From JAMLHH01 sp964653095 (lineage in GTDB: Bacteria; Bacteroidota; Bacteroidia; Chitinophagales; JADIYW01), in assembly GCA_964653095.1 (NCBI GenBank), contig CAZZEH010000019.1:1-64000 (forward strand): DNA of 64,000 nucleotides, read 5' to 3'. Made by a program: the position numbers and the translations under genes. The notes under the pieces are model-generated. The model made no database searches. It had not been told where the DNA came from and worked only from the letters and a program-made list of their open reading frames with translations. This document shows, in pieces, positions 37,165 to 44,651 of this stretch; within the stretch, counting starts at the first letter, position 1; the number at the start of each line of letters is the position of its first letter.

Positions 37165-38196
37165 TTAATCCACAAATTCACCGGTTTTGAATACTCTCGG
37201 ATTGTCATCTCCGGTTACTTTCAGCTGACCCAGTGCCCCTTTGTTGAATGTACGGGAAAGTGAGTGATCCACGATGTTGTAAACTCCCGGGACATCCACT
37301 TTAAATTCCACGATAACAGCTCCTCCCGCAGGGACAAGAGTAGTCTGAACGTTTTCGTTTATAGTCTTTCCGCCTTCAACGTAAACTCTGTCAAAAATTT
37401 CACCGATTACGTGGAAAGATGATACTAAGTTTGGACCTCCGTTACCCACAAACATACGGATAGTCTCTCCAACTTTTGCCTCAAGAATATTTGCGCCGAG
37501 CATAGACCCTTTCTTTCCGTTAAATAGTACGTAGTCGGGATTTTCTGCATTTCCTTTGTCGTTGTCAAACTCCAGGTATCCTGCATCTGTAGCTTTAGTG
37601 TAGAACTCACCCTGCATGATGTAGAACTCTCTGTCCACTTTTGGAAGTCCTCCGGCAGGTTCTACAAGAATAAGACCGTACATACCATTACCAATGTGCA
37701 TAGGTACCGGAGGTGCCGCACAGTGATATACATACAAGCCCGGATTTAATGCCTTAAAAGTAAAAGTTGCTTCCTGTCCCGGGGCGGCAAAAGTAGCTTC
37801 GGCACCGCCACCCGGTCCGTTTACAGCGTGCAGGTCAATGTTGTGAGGCAACACGCTGTTTTCATCATTTTTCAGGTTGAGCTGAATTTCGTCTCCTTCA
37901 CGTACACGAATAAAACTGCCCGGTACAATGTCGTTGAATGTCCAGAAAGTGTAATTCTTGCCGTCTGCAATTTCTGAAATTATTTCAGTCGTAAGAAGGT
38001 CCACAATCAGCTTTTTAGGCCCTCTGTCTCCAACAGGAGCCGGTACGTTCGGTGCCGCCGTGATCTCGGCAACTTCAGGTTCGCCCTCAGTTACCATATC
38101 AATGGCAGATACCTTTGCAGGACCGCTTGAGTTGTTGTTGCAAGCCCCGAAGAATAGCGCTGCTATCAGCCCGGGAATAATTAATTTGCTTTTCAT
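37165..38196 (-). CDS. nirK: Copper-containing nitrite reductase (NO-forming)
   Basis: Reduces nitrite to nitric oxide. It is 343 residues with a lipoprotein signal (lipobox FFGAC, Cys19), so it is anchored in the envelope rather than free in the periplasm. Two cupredoxin domains are present. Type 1 copper ligands are His118, Cys159, His167 and Met172; type 2 ligands are His123, His158 and His311; the catalytic Asp121 and His262 are present, so the enzyme looks fully functional. It is the second gene of the operon, 29 bases after the porin and 10 bases before the SUMF-fold gene. Electrons probably come from the azurin (43042) or cytochrome c (55913). Confidence 0.95.
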   Translation of the reverse strand: MKSKLIIPGLIAALFFGACNNNSSGPAKVSAIDMVTEGEPEVAEITAAPNVPAPVGDRGPKKLIVDLLTTEIISEIADGKNYTFWTFNDIVPGSFIRVREGDEIQLNLKNDENSVLPHNIDLHAVNGPGGGAEATFAAPGQEATFTFKALNPGLYVYHCAAPPVPMHIGNGMYGLILVEPAGGLPKVDREFYIMQGEFYTKATDAGYLEFDNDKGNAENPDYVLFNGKKGSMLGANILEAKVGETIRMFVGNGGPNLVSSFHVIGEIFDRVYVEGGKTINENVQTTLVPAGGAVIVEFKVDVPGVYNIVDHSLSRTFNKGALGQLKVTGDDNPRVFKTGEFVD

Positions 38197-38225
38197 AATT
38201 AAAAAATGTTTGATAAAAAAATGGT

Positions 38226-39572
38226 TTAGTTTTTAAAGTCAAATAATTTAGGATTGATGTTTAAACTTAACCAGACCCAGTGTTGTCCGGTTTTTGCATT
38301 CGATACATCTTTAATCAGTTTTGTGGTTTCGGAAGCTGTATAGACCGAATAACCGCCGACCAGACCGGCATATTTATTGATTTTGTAGTTGACCGTAAAG
38401 TCTATCTCCTGACCAAGATTTTTAGTCAGTTTTTTGTGACCAATATCTAATTTGTTTGGAGCAATAAACTGGTGAAAGACTGCTGACAGGCGTAAATTTT
38501 CGATCGGACTGAAAGCAGTACTCAAATACACATCGCCCAACCCGATATTGCTGTGTCCGTTGCCGGCATAGTAGTAGTCCATAGCTCCGTAGAATTTATG
38601 GTTGGTGCCGAAATATGGAATGAAAGCGTTGTTTTTCTCTTTTGTTGTTTCTCCAATATTATTTCCGCTCACTATATCGGCCGCCAGACCCAGGTCCCAT
38701 TTGCTGTTGATTTTTCTTGTAAATCCTGCTGATGCGAGGTAAGCGTTTGTTTCTCTTCCGGAAGCATTCTTTCCTGTCTGAAAATAGACGGAAGCTTGTG
38801 CTTTCCAGTCAGAACCGGTATGAAAATAATTCACTCCAAGGGTAGGGGTGTAGTAAGTCTCAGCCTTATCCTCTATTGCATCGGCTGCGTTTTGAAAACC
38901 TACATTTGAAATTAGGGCAGAAACTGCATTTTTGTCACTTATGTTATATCGTCCCCAGACAGTTTGCATCCACTTGTATGAGGCGGCTCCCTTTGGAGAA
39001 AAATGTGTGCCTGAAACGTTGCTCAGATTATTGCCGTATATTTCTCTGTAATTTTGGTTGAAAGCAAAGTATGCTTTGAACTCGCCTTTAGGTTTTTTGT
39101 ATTGAAATGAAACAGCGTCATGCGATCTCCCGCCCTGCGCCCAATCCAGTTCTCCGAAGAATCGCTCATCATCTAATGAGATGACCTGCCGACCAATCAG
39201 AAATCCGGCATTTTCATTAATATTCAGTTGCCCGTAAGCTTCGAAAAATGTCAGAGCATTGCTCACTGAAGTTCCCTGGTTCATGTTTTCCTGCCCCCAA
39301 ACACTAACCATCTGAGGAGTCAGTTTTACTTTTAATAGATTTTTGTACTGATAACCAAAAGTAAGCCTGGTTCTCTGACTGATTAATGCGGCAGGTTTTG
39401 AATTTCTGGGAAGAGGCTGAAATGCTCCGTGCCGAAATTCAGCTCTCGGTCTGAGCTGCGCTTCAATGGAAAATTGATTTTCCGGTGTCTCTGTTTCCTG
39501 CCCCTGTGCTGGAAAATATAAACCGGAACATGTCAGGAAAGAGGCGAATAATACTTTTTTGAAAGTTTTCAT
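38226..39572 (-). CDS. Alginate-export-family outer-membrane porin
   Basis: A 448-residue barrel with a signal peptide (1-24) and the AlgE/alginate_exp pattern: EAQLRPRAEFRHGAF near the start, QRTRLTFGYQYKN, GRQVISLDDERFFGELDWAQ, then many amphipathic strands ending WVWLSLNINPKLFDFKN. Members of this family form anion-selective pores. As the first gene of the nirK operon it plausibly admits nitrite or another anion through the outer membrane; that is inference. No alginate genes are nearby. A 17-bp palindrome lies 123 bases upstream of its start. Confidence 0.82.
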   Translation of the reverse strand: MKTFKKVLFASFLTCSGLYFPAQGQETETPENQFSIEAQLRPRAEFRHGAFQPLPRNSKPAALISQRTRLTFGYQYKNLLKVKLTPQMVSVWGQENMNQGTSVSNALTFFEAYGQLNINENAGFLIGRQVISLDDERFFGELDWAQGGRSHDAVSFQYKKPKGEFKAYFAFNQNYREIYGNNLSNVSGTHFSPKGAASYKWMQTVWGRYNISDKNAVSALISNVGFQNAADAIEDKAETYYTPTLGVNYFHTGSDWKAQASVYFQTGKNASGRETNAYLASAGFTRKINSKWDLGLAADIVSGNNIGETTKEKNNAFIPYFGTNHKFYGAMDYYYAGNGHSNIGLGDVYLSTAFSPIENLRLSAVFHQFIAPNKLDIGHKKLTKNLGQEIDFTVNYKINKYAGLVGGYSVYTASETTKLIKDVSNAKTGQHWVWLSLNINPKLFDFKN

Positions 39573-39694
39573 ACCATATCATTTTAATGATGACATAAAG
39601 GTATGAAGGATAAAAATATAAGGACAGGCTTGTCTTTAATTAAATTCTTATCTAAGTATTAAGTAAATGTAAGGTACATTATTTTGTTTATAAC

Positions 39695-39711
39695 ATATTG
39701 ACTATCAATAT
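39695..39711. promoter_or_regulatory. 17-bp palindrome upstream of the nirK operon (candidate operator)
   Basis: ATATTGA-cta-TCAATAT is a perfect 7-3-7 inverted repeat, extended by two more matching A/T pairs beyond one mismatch. It lies 123 bases above the porin start in the only sizeable gap of the run. The 3-base centre is too short for an FNR/CRP box; overall length fits an Rrf2/NsrR-type site. I saw no second copy upstream of azurin or the other cluster genes. Confidence 0.45.
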
Positions 39712-39773
39712 ATTGTAAGTAAAACTTGATAAGGATTTCGATAAAAAGAGATTGTGCTGACGAATTTGAAATA

Positions 39774-41372
39774 CTATATAGGAATATTTAGTCCCCATTT
39801 GTGCATATCAGCCATTTCGAAGTCCGGTTTGTATTTTTCCAGAATTTCACCTTCCCGCATAGAGCCGGTTTTGACGGAAGGGAAAATCTCTTCGTAGGTT
39901 TTCATTTTATTCAAATCTACTCTTCTGTAGATATGTGAACGTGTGAGATCTCCGGTTTTTTCCAATCCCGAGGCGCCCAAAAGCTCCACCAGATTTTTGA
40001 TGGTACCTTTATGGTAATTTGCCACCCGCACTTTTTTATCGTCCACTACCAGACCGACAGTAAGGTTCGGGTCATGGGTAGTAATTCCCGTCGGGCATCT
40101 GTTTGTATTGCACAGGAGTGCCTGAATGCATCCCAGAGCCATCATCATTGCTCTTGCAGAATTACAGGTGTCGGCTCCGAGAGCCATCGCACGTGCAAGA
40201 TGAAAGGCGGAGGTTATTTTACCTGATGCAATTATTTTAATATGCTTTTTAATATCCAATCCACGCAGGATATTGTCCACGAAAGCCAGACCGTCAAGCA
40301 TAGGAGCGCCTATATAATTTGAAAATTCCTGCGGAGCGGCTCCTGTACCTCCTTCACCACCATCTACGGTAATAAAATCCGGATAGATATCAAGGTGAAT
40401 CATAGCTTTGCAGATAGAAATAAATTCTGCCTTGTGTCCGATGCACAGTTTAAATCCTACAGGTTTTCCTCCTGACAACTCTCTGAGTTTACGGATGAAC
40501 TGCATCATTTCTAAAGGAGTATCAAAAGCGGAGTGATAAGGTGGTGATGCTATCTTTGTATGAGGTTTGACATGTCTTATTTTGGCAATCTCTTCAGAGT
40601 TTTTAGCTGCCGGTAAAATGCCTCCGTGTCCCGGTTTTGCTCCCTGAGATATTTTGAGTTCGATCATTTTTACATTGGGCAGTTTGGCATTTTTTGCAAA
40701 TAAATCCTGATTGAAATTCCCTTTTTCATCCCGACAGCCAAAATATCCCGTTCCAATCTGCCAGATTAAGTCTCCGCCGTGTTTGAGATGGTAAGGGCTG
40801 ATACCGCCTTCACCTGTATTATGGGCAAATCTGCCAATAGCTGCACCTGCATTAAGAGCTTCTACGGCCTGCGCACTGAGAGCACCGTAACTCATGGCAG
40901 ATACATTGAGTACGCTGGCAGAGTATGGCTGTTTGCAGTCTTTGTTGCCAAATAAAATTCTCGGATCCTGATCCAAAGTGTCAAATGCTTTTGGGGACAT
41001 GGAGTGACACATCCATTCATAGCCTTCTTTATACACATCTAACTGTGTTCCGAAAGGGATGGTTTCAAGTTCTTTTTTGGCACGCTGATAAACGGTCGAG
41101 CGATCTACCCGGTTAAACGGTCTGCCGTCGATATCAGACTCAATAAAGTATTGGTATAATTTAGGTCTCAAATCTTCCATCAGGTATCTGAATCTGCCAA
41201 GCAGCGGATAGATTCTTCTGATAGAATGTCTTTTCTGAAACATATCTATATAACCCATAATAGTCACGCCGAGAATAATCACAAATACGACACTCCAGTT
41301 TTTGTCCATTTGTGTGAGTCCAAGACCAATAATGAGTGCTATTGTAGAAAAAACTACAAATTGTTTACGCAT
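39774..41372 (-). CDS. Membrane-anchored FMN-binding glutamate synthase-like oxidoreductase
   Basis: A 532-residue protein. Two hydrophobic segments at the N-terminus (about 5-22 and 28-45) anchor it, followed by the GltB central/FMN domain: LNVSAMSYGALSAQAVEALN, AHNTGEGGISPYHLKHGGDL, KISQGAKPGHGGILPAAK and TVDGGEGGTGAAPQEF. The Fe-S motif C-x5-C-x4-C is intact (GCIQALLCNTNRCPTGI). No glutaminase domain and no GltD partner are present, so it is not a complete glutamate synthase. Substrate unknown; family members are widespread in Bacteroidota. ATG at 41372 is preferred because the longer reading adds an atypical extension. Confidence 0.88.
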   Translation of the reverse strand: MRKQFVVFSTIALIIGLGLTQMDKNWSVVFVIILGVTIMGYIDMFQKRHSIRRIYPLLGRFRYLMEDLRPKLYQYFIESDIDGRPFNRVDRSTVYQRAKKELETIPFGTQLDVYKEGYEWMCHSMSPKAFDTLDQDPRILFGNKDCKQPYSASVLNVSAMSYGALSAQAVEALNAGAAIGRFAHNTGEGGISPYHLKHGGDLIWQIGTGYFGCRDEKGNFNQDLFAKNAKLPNVKMIELKISQGAKPGHGGILPAAKNSEEIAKIRHVKPHTKIASPPYHSAFDTPLEMMQFIRKLRELSGGKPVGFKLCIGHKAEFISICKAMIHLDIYPDFITVDGGEGGTGAAPQEFSNYIGAPMLDGLAFVDNILRGLDIKKHIKIIASGKITSAFHLARAMALGADTCNSARAMMMALGCIQALLCNTNRCPTGITTHDPNLTVGLVVDDKKVRVANYHKGTIKNLVELLGASGLEKTGDLTRSHIYRRVDLNKMKTYEEIFPSVKTGSMREGEILEKYKPDFEMADMHKWGLNIPI

Positions 41373-41579
41373 AATTAAAATCTTTTTGTTGAAAAGAGAG
41401 ATAAATAACCAATTTAGAAAACTTTTTAAAAACTCTGCTAAAATCAATTGTAAAATTTACTTTGCAGAGCAGTCTGTTCTGTAGTTATTGTGAAGAAAAT
41501 ACAAAAACGGGCTATTTCAAAAAGAGGAACTGCTTTGATAAACTATTGTTATAATCGTATGGCTCTTTTGAAAATCCGC

Positions 41580-42809
41580 TTAAACACTTACGGCAGAAAC
41601 TTTCTTAAACTGAGATATTAAGAGCAAGACAGAACTTATGAGAAGAATGACAGCCGCCACAAACAACAGCTCATTGATTAAAGGTATAGTTATATACAAA
41701 AAAGCCGCAAATCCATGAACTGCGAGAAAAAACTCATTTAAAAAAACTCCCGCCACAAAACCGTATGCCGATAATTGAGAGAATCTGCTCACTGTCAGAT
41801 GCCCTCTGTAAAAACCCATAGCAAGAATAAAGATACTGTACACACCGAGTAATATCAGATGCAGGTACGCAATAACTATAGAGCGAATACCGAAAACGAG
41901 TTCGCTTAGAGACGGAATGACCGAAATAGCCTGAAGTATAAATTTGATACTTACCGCAAAACCCGCAATATAAAAAAGTACATAAATCCATTTAGGTTTA
42001 GTAGAATCCGGGCTGGGTCTGATTTTGACTGCCCGTGCAAGCAGTGTAATCCAGGCGCCAAATTCCACAAAGGTTGCGATTACAGTAACGATATAAAGCC
42101 ATAAGGGTAGGTTAGTCCAAAGCAGTGACAGGAATACGGTGGGGATAACCGTTACTGCAAAGACAGGAAAATATTTGCGAAGGTTCAGAGGACTGTCCTC
42201 CGGAAGGATAGCTGCGACAACAGCCATAGCTGCAAAGAAGAACCATCCGTTATACTGAAAATGAAGGAAATAGTACAGTGCGCCCAAGTACCTGAAGTAA
42301 TTTATATTTCCGTCCATAATCATATAAGCCATATAAAAAGGACCGAATGCCGATAAAATACTCATTATCAGTCCGGTAATTGCCCACGGCTTGCTTCGGT
42401 GTCCTTTTGGTAGTTTTTTTGAATCCTGAATGAAAGCCCAGGTATATGCAATACTGACCACTATGGTTAGGGTAGAAAATATTATGGACACCATTTTATA
42501 GCCCTGAATCGTGAATGAAACGAGCATTCCGTATGAGGCGATAAGATTGAGAGAGAGTAAGATTTTGTATTTCAGATAATTAATCTGTTTGACGTTTCTT
42601 TGTAAAATCGCCGCCAGTCCCAAATAAAGAACATGAGTCACCCAGCCGTTAAAGGCAAAATGCGAGTGAGCGTGTAAAAGATATTTTTGTTTGAGAAAAG
42701 GAAAGTTAAAAGCAATTTTATATCGCATCAGTGAACCGTACACAGCCACGATTATCAGGCTGACTACACCTATTAAAAACCAATTGCGAGTTTGTAATTT
42801 TGTATTCAT
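41580..42809 (-). CDS. Multi-TM heme-copper-oxidase subunit I / NnrS-like membrane protein
   Basis: A 409-residue protein with about 12 transmembrane helices. Histidines occur in helix contexts typical of heme-copper oxidases and NnrS: LLHAHSHFAFNGWVTHVLYL (about 44-63), FLHFQYNGWFFF (about 192-203), YLHLILLGVY (about 315-324) and VHGFAAF (about 365-371). NnrS proteins relieve nitric-oxide stress and are often encoded with denitrification genes, which fits its place between the flavoprotein and azurin. It lacks the full set of motifs needed to call it an NO reductase (NorB) or oxidase. The family assignment is moderate. Confidence 0.6.
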   Translation of the reverse strand: MNTKLQTRNWFLIGVVSLIIVAVYGSLMRYKIAFNFPFLKQKYLLHAHSHFAFNGWVTHVLYLGLAAILQRNVKQINYLKYKILLSLNLIASYGMLVSFTIQGYKMVSIIFSTLTIVVSIAYTWAFIQDSKKLPKGHRSKPWAITGLIMSILSAFGPFYMAYMIMDGNINYFRYLGALYYFLHFQYNGWFFFAAMAVVAAILPEDSPLNLRKYFPVFAVTVIPTVFLSLLWTNLPLWLYIVTVIATFVEFGAWITLLARAVKIRPSPDSTKPKWIYVLFYIAGFAVSIKFILQAISVIPSLSELVFGIRSIVIAYLHLILLGVYSIFILAMGFYRGHLTVSRFSQLSAYGFVAGVFLNEFFLAVHGFAAFLYITIPLINELLFVAAVILLISSVLLLISQFKKVSAVSV

Positions 42810-42984
42810 CCGGGATTAGAATTTACGATAAAAATTTCAGTTTTGAACCGCTTGAAAAATAAGGAAAGTGCCGACAAAATGCTTTTTATTTTTTATTAAA
42901 TAAGAAATAAATAAACGTTACTTCCTTTACACTATAATTTGGAGTCTTTTATCCAAAAGTCAGATAGGTGTTTCTTTAAAAGAA

Positions 42985-43020
42985 GATAGGCTATCACACA
43001 TTGCTGAGCGATAGCCTATC
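42985..43020 (-). terminator. Terminator of the azurin gene
   Basis: Perfect 11-bp stem GATAGGCTATC/GATAGCCTATC around a 14-base loop, 22 bases past the azurin stop. On the minus strand it is followed by TTCTTTT. Confidence 0.65.
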
Positions 43021-43041
43021 AGTTAAGATGTTATAATCAAA

Positions 43042-43542
43042 TTACTCTACAATAAATCTTCCGTTCATCAAAGCAGAGTGACCAGGGAAAGAACAAAGGA
43101 AAGTATAAACTCCTGCAGCCGGAGCAGTAAATTCTACTTCTGCAGTTTCACCGCCACCGATAGTAGTAGTGTGTGCAATTACTTCATCTTCTCTGTCTGC
43201 AGGGATATAGTCGTTTTCTTTAGCGCCAATTGCATCGATAGCAAATTCTGCCATATCCGCACCTTTAACTAAAAGCACAAAGTTGTGTCCCATTGCATCT
43301 ACGCTCATTTCACCTACGTGCTCCAAAATGATTTTTACCGGCTGACCTTCTTTTACAGTAATTTCAGCAAGATTAAATTTCATGTTGTCGTCGGCCTGAA
43401 TAGTAATTTCTACAGCTTCCAATGCAGCTGCTTCAGTCTGAATGTCAGTATCGGATACATCGTTAGCTGAGTTGTCGTCTGAACCTCCGCATGCTACAAA
43501 AAGAAATGGCAGAGCGAACAGCAAAAAGAGTGATTTTTTCAT
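43042..43542 (-). CDS. Azurin (type 1 copper electron-transfer lipoprotein)
   Basis: A 166-residue blue-copper protein. Lipobox LFVAC gives a lipidated Cys18, then an acidic linker (20-40) and an azurin domain. The copper ligands His86 (GHNFVLL), Cys150, His155 and Met159 (FLCSFPGHSALMNG) are all present. It would carry electrons in the periplasm, most likely to NirK. It is monocistronic, with a full Bacteroidota promoter above and a strong hairpin terminator below. Its signal peptide resembles that of the cytochrome c at 55913 (LPFLFVACGG versus LPFLYVACGG). Confidence 0.95.
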   Translation of the reverse strand: MKKSLFLLFALPFLFVACGGSDDNSANDVSDTDIQTEAAALEAVEITIQADDNMKFNLAEITVKEGQPVKIILEHVGEMSVDAMGHNFVLLVKGADMAEFAIDAIGAKENDYIPADREDEVIAHTTTIGGGETAEVEFTAPAAGVYTFLCSFPGHSALMNGRFIVE

Positions 43543-43582
43543 AATCGTTGTTTTTTTAAATGTTTTTAAATTTAATTCGGAG

Positions 43583-43614
43583 CAAATTTACAAACTAAAT
43601 TTTCTTTATTCAAA
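43583..43614 (-). promoter_or_regulatory. Canonical Bacteroidota promoter of the azurin gene
   Basis: On the minus strand, TTTG (43614-43611) and TAAATTTG (43590-43583) are 20 bases apart, matching the -33 TTTG / -7 TAnnTTTG consensus. The start codon is 40 bases downstream. Confidence 0.65.
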
Positions 43615-43832
43615 GGCATTGCTTAATGAAAATGTTATCTTTTATTCAATTTTAATGTGAATAATTTTTGCTTATTTGTGGTCTCTAAATTACTACAGAT
43701 TGCTTTTTCCTTCAGGCCCGGAATAAATGCTATTTTTTTAGCTTCGGAGTATGTCTGTCCATGATAAGATAATCTGAAAGTATTACTTAATAGATGTATT
43801 GTGTGCAGGCAGCCTTTTAATGCTGTGCTCAA

Positions 43833-44588
43833 TCATAAAGTATAACCACCGTCTGCTGTATAGACTGATCCGGTGATATATCCCGAGGAGTCGGAAGCGA
43901 GAAAGTAGGCGAGTGCGGCAATATCTTCCGGGGTACCGATACGCTTGATGGGCAGTTGACTGATGAACCGACGTACCCATTTTTCGTCGTCCCAGAGTGC
44001 TCTGGAAAATTTGGTTTTTATCAGACCTGGGCAGATACTGTTCACACGTATGTTAGCATCTCCCCATTCCTGCGCACAGGTTTTGGTGAGCATATTGAGG
44101 GCGGCTTTGGATACGGAATAAATCCCCATGCCGTCATGCGGAGTGATGCCTTCGATAGAACTGATGTTGATAATAGAACCGCCTCCCTGCTTTTTCATAA
44201 TCGGATAGGCCAATTTACTGAGTTCAAAAGGAGCTTTGACGTTGATATCCATAGTCTTGTCATAGGCCCTTTCGTCGCAGCCGGTGATAGGTCCATAATA
44301 TGGATTAGTCACTGCGTTATTGACTAAAATATCTAAACCGCCAAAGTCTGAAACCGCTCTTTGGATTAGATCCTGCCGGTCTTCAGGTTTACCCACATTT
44401 CCGGCAATGGCCGTGATACTGCCTCCAAATTCCAGGATGGAAGCCACGACTTCGTCCAGGGCATCCTGTTTTCTGGAATTGATGATTACATGTGCCCCAC
44501 CTCTCGCAAAATAGCGTGCGATGGCTTCACCAATACCTTTACTGGCCCCGGTTACTATGGCTACTTTCCCTTTTAAATTTTGTATCAT
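43833..44588 (-). CDS. SDR-family oxidoreductase
   Basis: A 251-residue classical short-chain dehydrogenase/reductase. TGASKGIG is the cofactor-binding loop, HVIINSRKQ following the second strand suggests NADP(H) preference, NNAV is conserved, and the catalytic set is Ser in INISSIEG with YSVSK. The closing ASDSSGYITGSVYTADGGY is typical. The substrate cannot be read; similar proteins include DHRS4-type carbonyl reductases and glucose dehydrogenase-like enzymes. It appears monocistronic and separate from the nitrite cluster. Confidence 0.9.
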   Translation of the reverse strand: MIQNLKGKVAIVTGASKGIGEAIARYFARGGAHVIINSRKQDALDEVVASILEFGGSITAIAGNVGKPEDRQDLIQRAVSDFGGLDILVNNAVTNPYYGPITGCDERAYDKTMDINVKAPFELSKLAYPIMKKQGGGSIINISSIEGITPHDGMGIYSVSKAALNMLTKTCAQEWGDANIRVNSICPGLIKTKFSRALWDDEKWVRRFISQLPIKRIGTPEDIAALAYFLASDSSGYITGSVYTADGGYTL

Positions 44589-44651
44589 ACGGTTAAGTTA
44601 AGACAAAGTCGAGATTTTATCCTGTTGTTTTGTTTTTTCTTTCGTATTCGG

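Noticed and set aside
39774..41372. Calling the flavoprotein glutamate synthase (gltB)
   Set aside because: It lacks the N-terminal glutaminase domain and the C-terminal GltB structural domain, and has no GltD neighbour.
43635..43980. Two short frames upstream of and inside the SDR gene
   Set aside because: The translations lack family features; one is a frame shadow of the SDR gene and the other covers the azurin upstream region.
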